Source: an uncultured Ilumatobacter sp. (GTDB lineage: Bacteria > Actinomycetota > Acidimicrobiia > Acidimicrobiales > Ilumatobacteraceae). From it: a stretch of 64,000 bases of DNA. The notes under the pieces are model-generated. The model had not been told where the DNA came from. It worked only from the letters and a program-made list of their open reading frames with translations, and made no database searches. The DNA lies in assembly GCA_937905835.1 (NCBI GenBank), contig CALCXK010000127.1, positions 36,893 through 100,892 on the forward strand, given 5' to 3'. The position numbers and the translations under genes were made by a program. Below are positions 23,473 through 31,628 of this stretch, one piece after another; position 1 is the stretch's first letter; every line of letters starts with the position of its first letter.

Positions 23473-24720
23473 TTTACGTTCGGGGAGGGGCGCGCTGTAG
23501 TCGGCGCCGGAGTCGAGACCGAATGCGGTGTGCAGGGCGATTGCTGCTCGCTCCATGTCGGCCGACGGGATGATGATCGACACGCGAATCGTTGACGTGG
23601 AGATCATCTGGATGTTGATGCCTTCGTCGGCGAGCACCCGGAACATTTTCGCTGCGACGCCCGGCGATGACTTCATGCCGGCACCGACGAGCGACACCTT
23701 GGCGATGTCGTCGTCGTGAGTGACCTTGGTGGCGCCGATCTGTTCGGCAACCTTTTGCACGATCGACTTGGCCTCGGCTAAGTCGGCCATCGGCATCGTG
23801 AAGCTGATGTCCGTCGTGCCTTCGGTCGACGTGTTCTGCACGATCATGTCGACGTTGACGTTGGCTTCGGCGAGCGGCTCGAACAATGCAGCAGACACGC
23901 CGGGCTGATCGGGCACGCCGAGCACGGTAACTTTGGCTTCGGTCATGTCGGTGACGACACCGGAAATGATGGGATCTTCCACTGAGGGCTCCTCGTTGCT
24001 GACCAGCGTTCCTTGCTCCCAAGTGAAAGCAGAACGCACATGAAGTGGGACGTCGTGATTGCGTGCGAATTCGACCGATCGCATGGCGAGCACCTTGGAA
24101 CCGGCACCGGCCATTTCGAGCATCTCGTCGAAGTGCACTTTGGCGAGCTTGCGAGCCTGCGGCACGATGCGCGGGTCGGCAGTGAACACGCCGGTGACAT
24201 CGGTGTAGATCTCGCACGCGTCAGCACCGAGTGCCTGAGCGAGTGCAGAAGCGGTGAGGTCTGAGGCGCCACGACCCATCGTGGTGATTTCCTTGTCGGT
24301 GCTGACGCCCTGGAAGCCGGCGATCACCGCCACCTTTCCCTCGGCGATCGCATCACGAACGCGGTCGCCTCTGACTTCGATGATCTTGGCCTTGCGATGT
24401 GCAGTGTCGGTGATGATGCCAACTTGGCTGCCCGTGTAGCTGACGGCGTCGATGCCGCAATCGGCGAGGGCCATCGAGAGCAGCGCTGCGGTTTGGCGTT
24501 CACCCGTGGTGAGGAGCATGTCCATTTCGCGACCCGACTGGTTCTTGGAGACCGAGTTGGCGAGTGCGATCAGGTGGTCGGTTGCCTTTCCCATCGCCGA
24601 GACGACCACGACGACGTCGTTGCCTCGGCGCTTGGTGAGCGCGACGTTTTCGGCGACCGCGCGAATGCGATCAGGATCGGCAACCGACGTGCCGCCATAT
24701 TTCTGAACGATCAGTGCCAC
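23470..24720 (-). CDS. lysC: Aspartokinase
   Basis: This 416-residue enzyme phosphorylates aspartate, the first step of the aspartate pathway. The kinase domain (1-245) begins IVQKYGGTSV with TTGERQTAALL, TMGRGASDLTA and IYTDVTGVFTADPR. Two ACT regulatory domains follow (about 262-400). As in Corynebacterium-type alpha/beta aspartokinases, an in-frame ATG near 23946 (MTEAKVTVLG, M259) could start a separate regulatory beta subunit (inference). The GTG start at 24720 is preceded by TAGCAT with a 9-nt gap. It supplies asd, which is located past the inserted methyltransferase-heliorhodopsin pair. Confidence 0.95.
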   Translation of the reverse strand: MALIVQKYGGTSVADPDRIRAVAENVALTKRRGNDVVVVVSAMGKATDHLIALANSVSKNQSGREMDMLLTTGERQTAALLSMALADCGIDAVSYTGSQVGIITDTAHRKAKIIEVRGDRVRDAIAEGKVAVIAGFQGVSTDKEITTMGRGASDLTASALAQALGADACEIYTDVTGVFTADPRIVPQARKLAKVHFDEMLEMAGAGSKVLAMRSVEFARNHDVPLHVRSAFTWEQGTLVSNEEPSVEDPIISGVVTDMTEAKVTVLGVPDQPGVSAALFEPLAEANVNVDMIVQNTSTEGTTDISFTMPMADLAEAKSIVQKVAEQIGATKVTHDDDIAKVSLVGAGMKSSPGVAAKMFRVLADEGINIQMISTSTIRVSIIIPSADMERAAIALHTAFGLDSGADYSAPLPERK

Positions 24721-24798
24721 GAAAATCAGATGCTACTGGAGGCCTGGCGTCAGTCGAGCCTTGGATTGTCAATTTCAATCATGTCAAGCAGCGCGAAA

Positions 24799-24846
24799 TC
24801 GTTTGGTGGCACGGCGCGCGGTGACGAAGTTGGCTCCACCAAACGA
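24799..24846. repeat. 11-bp inverted repeat upstream of lysC
   Basis: TCGTTTGGTGG (24799-24809) is repeated inverted as CCACCAAACGA (24836-24846) with a 26-nt spacer. It lies between the divergent-side end of the MhuD-like gene and lysC. It could be an operator or a terminator for the MhuD-like gene. Confidence 0.4.
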
Positions 24847-24875
24847 GGAGCCTGCGGAAGGTAGCCAGCAGATGA

Positions 24876-25235
24876 TTACGCCTGCCGAACCACGTGCTCG
24901 ACGACGGTGAAGGACATGAGCTCTGCGCCCTGCGCGACTGGTTTGCGGGCCTGCTCGCCGTCAGGCGTGGTGTTACCGTCGGCCTGGCCGCTGGCGTGGC
25001 CTTTCGAGAAATTCTGGCTGTCCATCCATGCCTGGAAGTTCTCCTCCGATGCCCAGCGGGTGTACACGAAGTAGCGATCTTCGCCGCTTTCCTGATTTGG
25101 GGTCGGGCGCAGCAGCTGGAAGTCCTCGAAACCTTCGAATGCTTCGACCATCTTGGCTCGACCGGCGAACCGACCTTCGAGCTGCGGGCCCATGCCCTCT
25201 GGAATTGTGATGGCATTGATCTTGACGACGCTCAT
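24876..25235 (-). CDS. MhuD-like heme-degrading monooxygenase (ABM fold)
   Basis: This 119-residue dimeric alpha+beta barrel protein begins MSVVKINAITIPEG, nearly identical to the start of Mycobacterium MhuD. It retains the residues that define the heme-degrading branch: N7, W61 (TRWASEENFQAW) and H80 (KGHASG). These enzymes open heme to bilin-type products and release iron. The C-terminal 35 residues (QADGNTTPDGEQARK...) are an addition typical of the antibiotic-biosynthesis-monooxygenase annotation. The ATG at 25235 is chosen for homology; the frame continues 7 codons upstream. It ends 18 bp upstream of the kynureninase stop region in the same direction, so it may be part of that transcript. 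Confidence 0.8.
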   Translation of the reverse strand: MSVVKINAITIPEGMGPQLEGRFAGRAKMVEAFEGFEDFQLLRPTPNQESGEDRYFVYTRWASEENFQAWMDSQNFSKGHASGQADGNTTPDGEQARKPVAQGAELMSFTVVEHVVRQA

Positions 25236-25252
25236 GGCTCCAGCATGCCGGA

Positions 25253-26632
25253 TCACGAGGAGGTTGTGCCGTCCTCAGCGGGGATTCCGGCGAGGTCAGC
25301 GAGATGTAAGAGGGCGTCGTACACGTCGACGAAGCGCGTTGTGAGCGGCGACATGCCGATCCGCAGGATGTCTGGATCGCGCCGATCGACGATGACGCCG
25401 CGGGCCTGTAGCTCGCGGTGGATGCGGACGGCGTCAGGGTGGCGAACGGCCAGGTGACCGCCGCGCCGGGCAGCGTCTCTCGGCGAGGCCACCGTCAGGC
25501 CCAAGGCGTCGGCGATCGCGATTCCGTACTGGGTGATTGCCTGCGCCTTCGCAGCGATTGCGCCGATGCCTGCCTCGACCGTGGTCGCGATGCCGCTCCG
25601 CGCAGCAGTGAGGCCGAGGATGCCGGGGGTCCCGTGGAGCAGGCGACCGATGCCGGGTCTCGGGTCGAATGCGTTGTCCATTGCGAATTGGTCGGTCTGG
25701 CCAAACCAGCCCCAGATGGGCTGTGTCATGTCGTGATGAAGATGCGGGGCGACGTAGGTGAACCCCGGTGCGCCGGGGCCGCCGTTGAGGAACTTGTAGG
25801 TGCAGCCGACGGCCAACTCGACACCAAGTGCCGGTAGATCGAGATCAAGCACACCGACCGCGTGCGACAGATCCCACACGGTGATCGCGCCGGCGTCGTT
25901 GGCTCGTTTCGTCTCCGCGGCGACGTCGCAGATCTCGGCGCTGCGGTAATCGACCATCGAACGAATGACGACGCCGACGCCGTCGAGGTCGTCGAGCCCG
26001 GAGCGCACAGCACCGTTGCGGAGCCGAGCCACGCCCTCGGCTGCGTAGCGGTCGGTCGGGAACTCGCTCAGGGCGAAGGCCAGTACCGGTGGCCGCGGGC
26101 CACCTCCGGCTGCGGGAAGATCGAGTGCGACGTTCAGAAGCTGAAAGATGCCAACGGTTGTCGAATCGTGCACTGCGACGGTTCCCTCGTCGGCACCGAG
26201 CAGCGGAGCTAACTCGTTCCCGACGGTGAGCGGCAGGTCGAGCCAGTCGTGCTCCCACCAACTTGCGATCAGGTCGCCGGCCCATTGTTCTTCGATGACG
26301 CGTCGCATCGCGTCGATCGTTGCGAGGGGTGTCATCCCGAGTGAGTTGCCGTCGAGGTACATGATCGCGGGATCGCGGAGCACGAACCGCTCCCGCCACC
26401 CAGCGAGCGCGTCGGCGGCATCGAAGTGCTCGGCGACAGAACGATCAGGCATGCTGCGATCCGTAAGTGGGAGGTCGGGGGTGATCATCTCGGGCCAGCT
26501 TGCCAGCCCGATGAGGGTCGCGTGCCGAACATGACCGTCGTTTGTGAACTTGGTGACCCGAACTCCGAGGCCTTGGGTTGCCGTTGCTGCGAGTAGCGCG
26601 TCGCCGGCACCGACCTGGTGTGAGGTAGCCAT
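25253..26632 (-). CDS. kynU: Kynureninase with N-terminal extension
   Basis: This PLP enzyme cleaves kynurenine or hydroxykynurenine to anthranilate or hydroxyanthranilate plus alanine. Family signatures: YLDGNSLGM, WWEHDWLDLP, VWDLSHAVG, and the PLP lysine in GCTYKFLNGGPGAPGF; DPRPGIGRLLHGTPGI follows. Homology places the N-terminus at ATG 26452 (MPDRSVAEHFDAADAL, 399 residues). ATG 26632, however, has a better ribosome-binding site (GAGGTGA, 6 nt upstream) and the intervening 60 codons look coding (VGAGDALLAATATQGLGV...). The longer form is reported, with the start open. No other tryptophan-catabolism gene is adjacent. Confidence 0.85.
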   Translation of the reverse strand: MATSHQVGAGDALLAATATQGLGVRVTKFTNDGHVRHATLIGLASWPEMITPDLPLTDRSMPDRSVAEHFDAADALAGWRERFVLRDPAIMYLDGNSLGMTPLATIDAMRRVIEEQWAGDLIASWWEHDWLDLPLTVGNELAPLLGADEGTVAVHDSTTVGIFQLLNVALDLPAAGGGPRPPVLAFALSEFPTDRYAAEGVARLRNGAVRSGLDDLDGVGVVIRSMVDYRSAEICDVAAETKRANDAGAITVWDLSHAVGVLDLDLPALGVELAVGCTYKFLNGGPGAPGFTYVAPHLHHDMTQPIWGWFGQTDQFAMDNAFDPRPGIGRLLHGTPGILGLTAARSGIATTVEAGIGAIAAKAQAITQYGIAIADALGLTVASPRDAARRGGHLAVRHPDAVRIHRELQARGVIVDRRDPDILRIGMSPLTTRFVDVYDALLHLADLAGIPAEDGTTSS

Positions 26633-26715
26633 CCAACTTCACCTCGAATGCCCAGCCGGAATGTTGCCGGTTTCGGTCTTGAGCGGCAGAACGGGAAAGG
26701 CGCGGTTCAAGATGT

Positions 26716-27948
26716 TCAGTGTTGAGGAATACGGCTCGACAGCACGCCGTCGGCTTCGAGTTGATCGATCGCATCGTTGTCGAGGCCGAGTAGTTCAGCC
26801 AAGACCTCGCGGTTGTCTTCGCCGCGGTATTTCGGAAGACCGCTGACGCCAACGTCGGGTGCGTCGCTGAACTTCCACGGCGAGTTAGGGATGTGGACGG
26901 TGCCGCCGTTGCGATCGTCGACATGCACGGTGGCCGAGCGCGCTGCAGCCCATTCGGTGTCAGCAAGCGCGCCGGGTTGTCGAACCTGACCAGTTGCGAG
27001 GCCGTGTTCGGCGAAGTGCCGCTCGAAGCTTTCGGCATCAGGGATTGCCAGGGCAAATTCGAGGAGCAGCGCACGCAGTTCGTCGTAGTGCTCGACGCGA
27101 GTAGCGACGCTCGTGAAGCGCGGGTCGTTGGCTAATTCAGGTTGCCCCATCGCAGCGATGAACAGGTCGAAGCTGCCGCGCTCGGCTGGATGGCCGCTGA
27201 CGATGTACGACTCGCCCGACCCGATCTGCATGACGATGTAGTCGCCGGGACGGAAGCTTCGGATCACTTCAGGACTCACTGCGTCGGTCCACAGCGCGTC
27301 GTGCAGATGTTCGTTGACATACAGCATCGTCTCGGCCATCGACACGTCGATTGTCTGGCCGGTGCCGGTCTGTTCGCGTTGGAACAATGCAGCGAGGATT
27401 GCCGAGCACATCTCCATGCCCGTGTACACGTCAGCGTGGCTATGCGGATCTTTCGCGTAGGCGCCGCTGCGAGCGTTGCCCTGGGATGCGACGATGCCGC
27501 TCTCTGCTTCGATCACGGGGGCATAGGCCCGACGGTGGACCCACGGGCCGGTTTGCCCGTAGCCGGAGATCGACGCGTAGATCAGCCGAGGGTTGCGGTC
27601 GTGGACGATGTCGGCGCTGAGGCCGAGTCGATCCATGACGCCTGGCCGATAGTTCTCGATGAGCACGTCGGCGTGCTCAACCAGGTCGAGCAGGAGGGCC
27701 GACCCGGCGGTACTCCCGAGATCGATGCTCATGTTGCGTTTGCCGGTGTTCTGCTGAACGAAGTAGCTCGACAGACCGTTGCGACGCGGCGAGGAGAACC
27801 GCGTGAGGTCGCCTGCTGGTGGTTCGATCTTGATGATGTCGGCTCCGAGGTCGCACAGCATGCGCGTGCAGTGCGGGCCGGACAGTACGCGTGTCAGGTC
27901 GAGCACCCTGATGCCGGAGAGCGGTGAGCGAGACGACGTTGCGGGCAC
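26716..27948 (-). CDS. CaiB/BaiF family (class III) CoA transferase
   Basis: This protein of about 410 residues moves CoA between carboxylic acids. Characteristic segments are GIRVLDLTRVLSGPHCTRMLCDLGADIIKIEPP at the N-terminus, GKRNMSIDL, NYRPGVMDRLGL, SGYGQTGPW, and HADVYTGM, whose Asp corresponds to the catalytic nucleophile of formyl-CoA transferase. The GTG at 27948 is chosen because GGAG lies 5 nt upstream; an ATG at 28008 in frame adds 20 residues. The substrate cannot be predicted. It is 84 bp upstream of the kynureninase start and in the same orientation. Confidence 0.88.
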   Translation of the reverse strand: MPATSSRSPLSGIRVLDLTRVLSGPHCTRMLCDLGADIIKIEPPAGDLTRFSSPRRNGLSSYFVQQNTGKRNMSIDLGSTAGSALLLDLVEHADVLIENYRPGVMDRLGLSADIVHDRNPRLIYASISGYGQTGPWVHRRAYAPVIEAESGIVASQGNARSGAYAKDPHSHADVYTGMEMCSAILAALFQREQTGTGQTIDVSMAETMLYVNEHLHDALWTDAVSPEVIRSFRPGDYIVMQIGSGESYIVSGHPAERGSFDLFIAAMGQPELANDPRFTSVATRVEHYDELRALLLEFALAIPDAESFERHFAEHGLATGQVRQPGALADTEWAAARSATVHVDDRNGGTVHIPNSPWKFSDAPDVGVSGLPKYRGEDNREVLAELLGLDNDAIDQLEADGVLSSRIPQH

Positions 27949-28167
27949 GGCTCCATCGTGGCCGATGGCGGCGGATGGGAGCGAAGCCGCGCCGCGACGT
28001 GGCGTCACGGCAACGACGTGACGCTACGCACACCTCATTGATCTTGGAGGGCGCTACCATCGGGAGCCACTCCGATCGACATTCCGATCGGTGAGCGCTT
28101 TCGGATTGTGTCTTCTGTTCCGGCCAAGCGCTGCAACTCACAGAATTGACACAAGAGAGAACCCCCG

Positions 28168-29760
28168 ATGACCATGACTGACGACGCGCCACGTGCGCTC
28201 GACGAAACATCCCCGACCCCGTTCGACCAGCTCGGCTTGCCGACCTCGATCGTTACACTGCTGCAAAGCCAGGGCAAGTACGACGCGTTCCCGATCCAGG
28301 CGGCGGTGATTCCCGACGCGATGTCCGGCCGCGATGTCGCCGGCCGTGCGCCGACTGGCTCCGGCAAAACCCTTGGCTTCGGTCTTCCCCTCGTTGCTGG
28401 CCTGCGTGATGCCAAGGCCCGCCGCCCGGTCGCACTCGTGCTCGCTCCGACTCGCGAGCTCGCCGAGCAGATTATGGCTGAGCTCAGCCCGTTCTGTCAG
28501 GCCGCAGGCCACTGGGCCACGTCGATTTACGGTGGTGTCGGCTACGGCAACCAGCGCAAGGCACTCGACCGTGGTACTGAGCTCGTTGTCGCCTGCCCGG
28601 GCCGCCTCGAAGACCTCATCCAGATGGGCGCCATCAATTTGGCCGACGTCAGCACCGTCGTGATCGACGAAGCCGACCAGATGGCCGACATGGGCTTCCT
28701 GCCCGCCGTTCGTCGCATTGTTGGCCAGACCGCGGCTCGTCGTCAGGTGCTGTTGTTCTCGGCCACGCTCGACGGCCCCGTCGCCAAGCTCGTCGCCGAC
28801 TTCCAGAACAACCCGGTGCGGCACGAAGTGGGTCCGAAGGGCCCCGACATGAGCCTCGCCGATCACAAGTTCTGGCTCGTCCAGCGCGAGCAGCGCCAGC
28901 AGGTGTGTGCCGACGTGATCACCAAGATGGGTTCGACCATCGTGTTCACCCGTACCCGCCACGGCGCCGATCGCCTTGCGAAGCAGCTCGGCAAGCTCGG
29001 CGTGCAGGCCGAACCAATCCACGGTGGACGGAGCCAGGGCCAGCGTGATCGTGCGCTCGCAGCATTTAAGCAAGGCAAGGCTGCTGCGTTGATTGCCACC
29101 GATGTCGCCGCACGCGGTATCCACGTCAACGGCGTCAACTGTGTTATCCACTTCGACCCGCCGGCTGAGAACTCCACCTACGTGCACCGTTCGGGCAGGA
29201 CCGCCCGCGCTGGCGAATCCGGCACGGTCGTTTCGCTGATCGAAGGTGGTCAGAAGAAAGACGCGACCAAGCTGCAGCGTGCGATCGGGCTCAACGAGCC
29301 GCTCACCGATCCCGACGTCGGTCTGCTGACCGACCCGCCGATCTCCACGCGCCGCGAAGAAACCCCGGTGGCCCGCAAAGAGCGTCCGTCACGTCACGCA
29401 CGAGGATCGAGCGACGACCGCCACCCCGACGCTCAGGTCGTAGCGAAGCGCGACGACCGCTTCGAGACCGAGCGCCCCGAGAAGGCCGACCTGCCGGCTC
29501 CCGACATGTCGATCGGTGACGGCACCGTCAAGTTCTTCAACGGCGGTCGTGGTTACGGCTTCATCGTTCCCGATGCCGGTGGCAAGGACTTGTTCGTCCA
29601 TTTCTCGAACATCGTCAAGGGTGCGAGCCGTCGGAACGACGGGAACCGTTCGGACGGTGCCGACCGCGACTTCCTGACCCTCGACAACAATCAGCGTGTC
29701 TCGTTCGACGTGCGCGACGGCAAGAACGGCGCCGAAGCGTTCGACGTGAGCGTTGCCTGA
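28168..29760 (+). CDS. DEAD-box RNA helicase fused to a C-terminal cold-shock domain
   Basis: A 530-residue fusion. The helicase part (about 18-390) shows the Q motif FPIQ (41-44), APTGSGKT (61-68), PTRELAE, the DEAD box VIDEADQ (165-171), FSAT (197-200), ATDVAARGIH and HRSGRTARAG. After a charged linker (about 395-445: REETPVARKERPSRH...) comes a CspA-type domain (about 448-528) with GDGTVKFFNGGRGYGFI and DLFVHFSNI, carrying the RNP1/RNP2 aromatic residues. The cold-shock domain probably holds RNA for the helicase, for ribosome or mRNA remodelling at low temperature (inference). A ribosome-binding site (AGAGAG) lies upstream, and the 159-bp leader may carry regulation. Confidence 0.92.
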   Translation: MTMTDDAPRALDETSPTPFDQLGLPTSIVTLLQSQGKYDAFPIQAAVIPDAMSGRDVAGRAPTGSGKTLGFGLPLVAGLRDAKARRPVALVLAPTRELAEQIMAELSPFCQAAGHWATSIYGGVGYGNQRKALDRGTELVVACPGRLEDLIQMGAINLADVSTVVIDEADQMADMGFLPAVRRIVGQTAARRQVLLFSATLDGPVAKLVADFQNNPVRHEVGPKGPDMSLADHKFWLVQREQRQQVCADVITKMGSTIVFTRTRHGADRLAKQLGKLGVQAEPIHGGRSQGQRDRALAAFKQGKAAALIATDVAARGIHVNGVNCVIHFDPPAENSTYVHRSGRTARAGESGTVVSLIEGGQKKDATKLQRAIGLNEPLTDPDVGLLTDPPISTRREETPVARKERPSRHARGSSDDRHPDAQVVAKRDDRFETERPEKADLPAPDMSIGDGTVKFFNGGRGYGFIVPDAGGKDLFVHFSNIVKGASRRNDGNRSDGADRDFLTLDNNQRVSFDVRDGKNGAEAFDVSVA

Positions 29761-29843
29761 TCTGACCGGTTCGACCGAACTTCGTTCACGTTGCGTCGAT
29801 ATCCCGGTTTTTTGGCCAACGTCCTCTGTCAGCGAATCGTCTC

Positions 29844-30986
29844 ATGGCACCCCGATCAACATCTCGAACCCCCAGGCGTGGCGCGCCGCAGCGCGTGAAG
29901 GCGTCCAACCGCTTGCCGCTCCTGATCTCGGTCGCGTTGATTGCTGGCATCTTGGGAATTGGGTTCTACGGGGGCCGAGGCGATTCGTCGCCGACGTCGC
30001 AGGCAGTCGCACCGATTGAACCATTCGAGTCGTTACTCGGCGACGGTCAGACGGCGAACATATACCCAGCACCTGTCACTCAACCGGATGACGCGGCAAC
30101 CGACCTGCCGGCCGTCGACCGCACGCTCCGTGAGGGGCTGGCGGGCGACGACGTCAAGATGTTGCAGGAACGGCTGGCGAGCCTGGGGTTCGACCCGGGG
30201 CCTGCTGACGGCATCTATGGTCGACTGACGATGCAGGCCGTCTGGGCGTTCGAGAAGCTCGTGCTCGCGACACCGCGGGCCGAAGCGACCGGTGTGATCT
30301 CACCCGATTCCTGGGAGATTCTGCGCCGCGAGGTCACGATCACACCTCGCCGGTCGACCAACGGTCAGGCCGACCACACCGAGGTGTACCTACCCGAACA
30401 GGTGATGATCGTGTTCCGCAAGGATCAGCCGACACTTATCTCGCACATCTCGTCCGGCCTGCTGACCGCTGATGGCAAGCCGCAGGAGTACTGCGAAACC
30501 GTCACATATGACACCGATGAGCAGGGCCGCGAACTCGACGAACCGGTCACCAAGCAGGTCTGTGCCCTGGCCAAGACCCCGGGCGGCGTCTTCAAGTATC
30601 GCCGCCAGGTCGAAGGAAGGCGCGTGAGCCCGCTCGGCGGTATGTGGAATCCGGTGTACTTCAACTTCGGCATCGCTGTACACGGTGCAGAGAACGTGCC
30701 ACTTGAGCCTGCATCACACGGTTGCGTCCGCATTCCGATGCACATTTCGGAGTACTTCCAGAGCATGGTCAGCCTCGGCGACCGGATCCTCGTCTGGGAC
30801 GGCATCAAGGAACCCGAGCAACAGACCGAGGAGGATTCGCTGCCGTCGTTCGACTATGCCGACCCGAATGCCACGACGACCACGTCGTCGACCACCACGA
30901 CAACGACGACCACGCTCGTTCCGGCCACCACGACGGTTCCTCAGCCGGCAACGACGGTCGCGCTGAGCACCACGACGACTCCGTAA
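29844..30986 (+). CDS. L,D-transpeptidase with peptidoglycan-binding domain
   Basis: This 380-residue cell-wall enzyme has an N-terminal basic segment and a signal-anchor helix (about 23-42), a PG_binding_1 domain (about 95-160: GDDVKMLQERLASLGFDPGPADGIYG), a YkuD catalytic domain (about 178-325) and a Thr-rich C-terminal tail (about 345-380). The active site is H280 plus SHGCVRI with nucleophile C294. These enzymes form 3-3 crosslinks in peptidoglycan, outside the membrane. The Thr/Pro tail resembles the linker in the acylase at 6650 and may span the wall. The gene follows the helicase by 83 bp in the same direction. Confidence 0.92.
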   Translation: MAPRSTSRTPRRGAPQRVKASNRLPLLISVALIAGILGIGFYGGRGDSSPTSQAVAPIEPFESLLGDGQTANIYPAPVTQPDDAATDLPAVDRTLREGLAGDDVKMLQERLASLGFDPGPADGIYGRLTMQAVWAFEKLVLATPRAEATGVISPDSWEILRREVTITPRRSTNGQADHTEVYLPEQVMIVFRKDQPTLISHISSGLLTADGKPQEYCETVTYDTDEQGRELDEPVTKQVCALAKTPGGVFKYRRQVEGRRVSPLGGMWNPVYFNFGIAVHGAENVPLEPASHGCVRIPMHISEYFQSMVSLGDRILVWDGIKEPEQQTEEDSLPSFDYADPNATTTTSSTTTTTTTTLVPATTTVPQPATTVALSTTTTP

Positions 30987-30987
30987 C

Positions 30988-31041
30988 TGTCACACCGAGG
31001 TCAGCTTGGTTGAGAGGTCAGCTTGGTTGATGAGTGTGACG
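30988..31041 (+). repeat. Dyad element with tandem 17-bp duplication
   Basis: The first 17 nt (30988-31004) are identical to the left arm and loop of the hairpin at 19067. GAGGTCAGCTTGGTTGA then occurs twice in direct tandem (30997-31013 and 31014-31030), and GTGTGAC follows as a partial right arm. It looks like a terminator-type hairpin whose loop has been duplicated. The rest of the 318-bp gap to 31304 holds no convincing gene. Confidence 0.5.
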
Positions 31042-31304
31042 CTGACACCGCCTGCGGCTGACGCCAGTTTGTGGAGGGTTGCTGCGGTGTACATCGAGAT
31101 GCCCGTGCGCATCGCCGGTTTTTCGAAGCGGGAGGCGGTGCACGCTGTCTGGCCCAGCGACCTCACGTACCAAGTCAAGTGTGATCGGGCGGTCTGTGGA
31201 TCGACGGTCCCGCCCATCGTTTGTTCCGGAATCGTTGGCTCTGTCCCCACTGTGGCGATGAGCGGGCATACCGGTCGGCTCGCCAGCACAGAAACGAGTA
31301 CCCC

Positions 31305-31574
31305 ATGACGATGTACGGAGCGAACCCCGAACAACTGAGCAATCTCGGCACGAGCTTGACCCGCCAGATCGAGTCAATCAATCAGGTGATGACCACGGTT
31401 GACGGCGTCATCAATGGCACAACCTGGCAGGGCCCGGCCCGTGATCGGTTCGTCGAAGATTGGAACACGTCATTCAAATCGGCGCTCGGCAAGCTGAATG
31501 ATGCCTTCGGCATGGCGGGCAAAGACTGCTCGGCGCGAGCTGATGAACTGCGTCGGGTGATGGGCATCGGCTGA
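31305..31574 (+). CDS. WXG100-family (ESAT-6-like) protein
   Basis: This 89-residue helical-hairpin protein has the central WXG motif WQG (41-43) flanked by amphipathic helices (LGTSLTRQIESINQVMTTVDGVI and ARDRFVEDWNTSFKSALGKLNDAF). WXG100 proteins are substrates or partners of type VII secretion. The C-terminal YxxxD/E export signal is not evident. No ESX ATPase, EccC-like or LXG gene is in the window, so it stands alone here. ATG 31305 is used; ATG 31311 is an alternative. Confidence 0.85.
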   Translation: MTMYGANPEQLSNLGTSLTRQIESINQVMTTVDGVINGTTWQGPARDRFVEDWNTSFKSALGKLNDAFGMAGKDCSARADELRRVMGIG

Positions 31575-31628
31575 CCGATCTGAGCGCCCTGTGGGTCGGC
31601 GGGGGTCCAGTCGAATAGTCTCCATTCG

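Noticed and set aside
24721..24875. Lysine riboswitch upstream of lysC
   Set aside because: The lysC start has a -10 box only 9 nt upstream, so there is no leader long enough for a riboswitch.
30990..31334. Frames on both strands between the transpeptidase and the WXG100 gene, including RWLCPHCGDERAY
   Set aside because: The CPHCGDE reading resembles a zinc ribbon but starts at a TTG with no ribosome-binding site and runs straight into the WXG100 gene; most likely chance.
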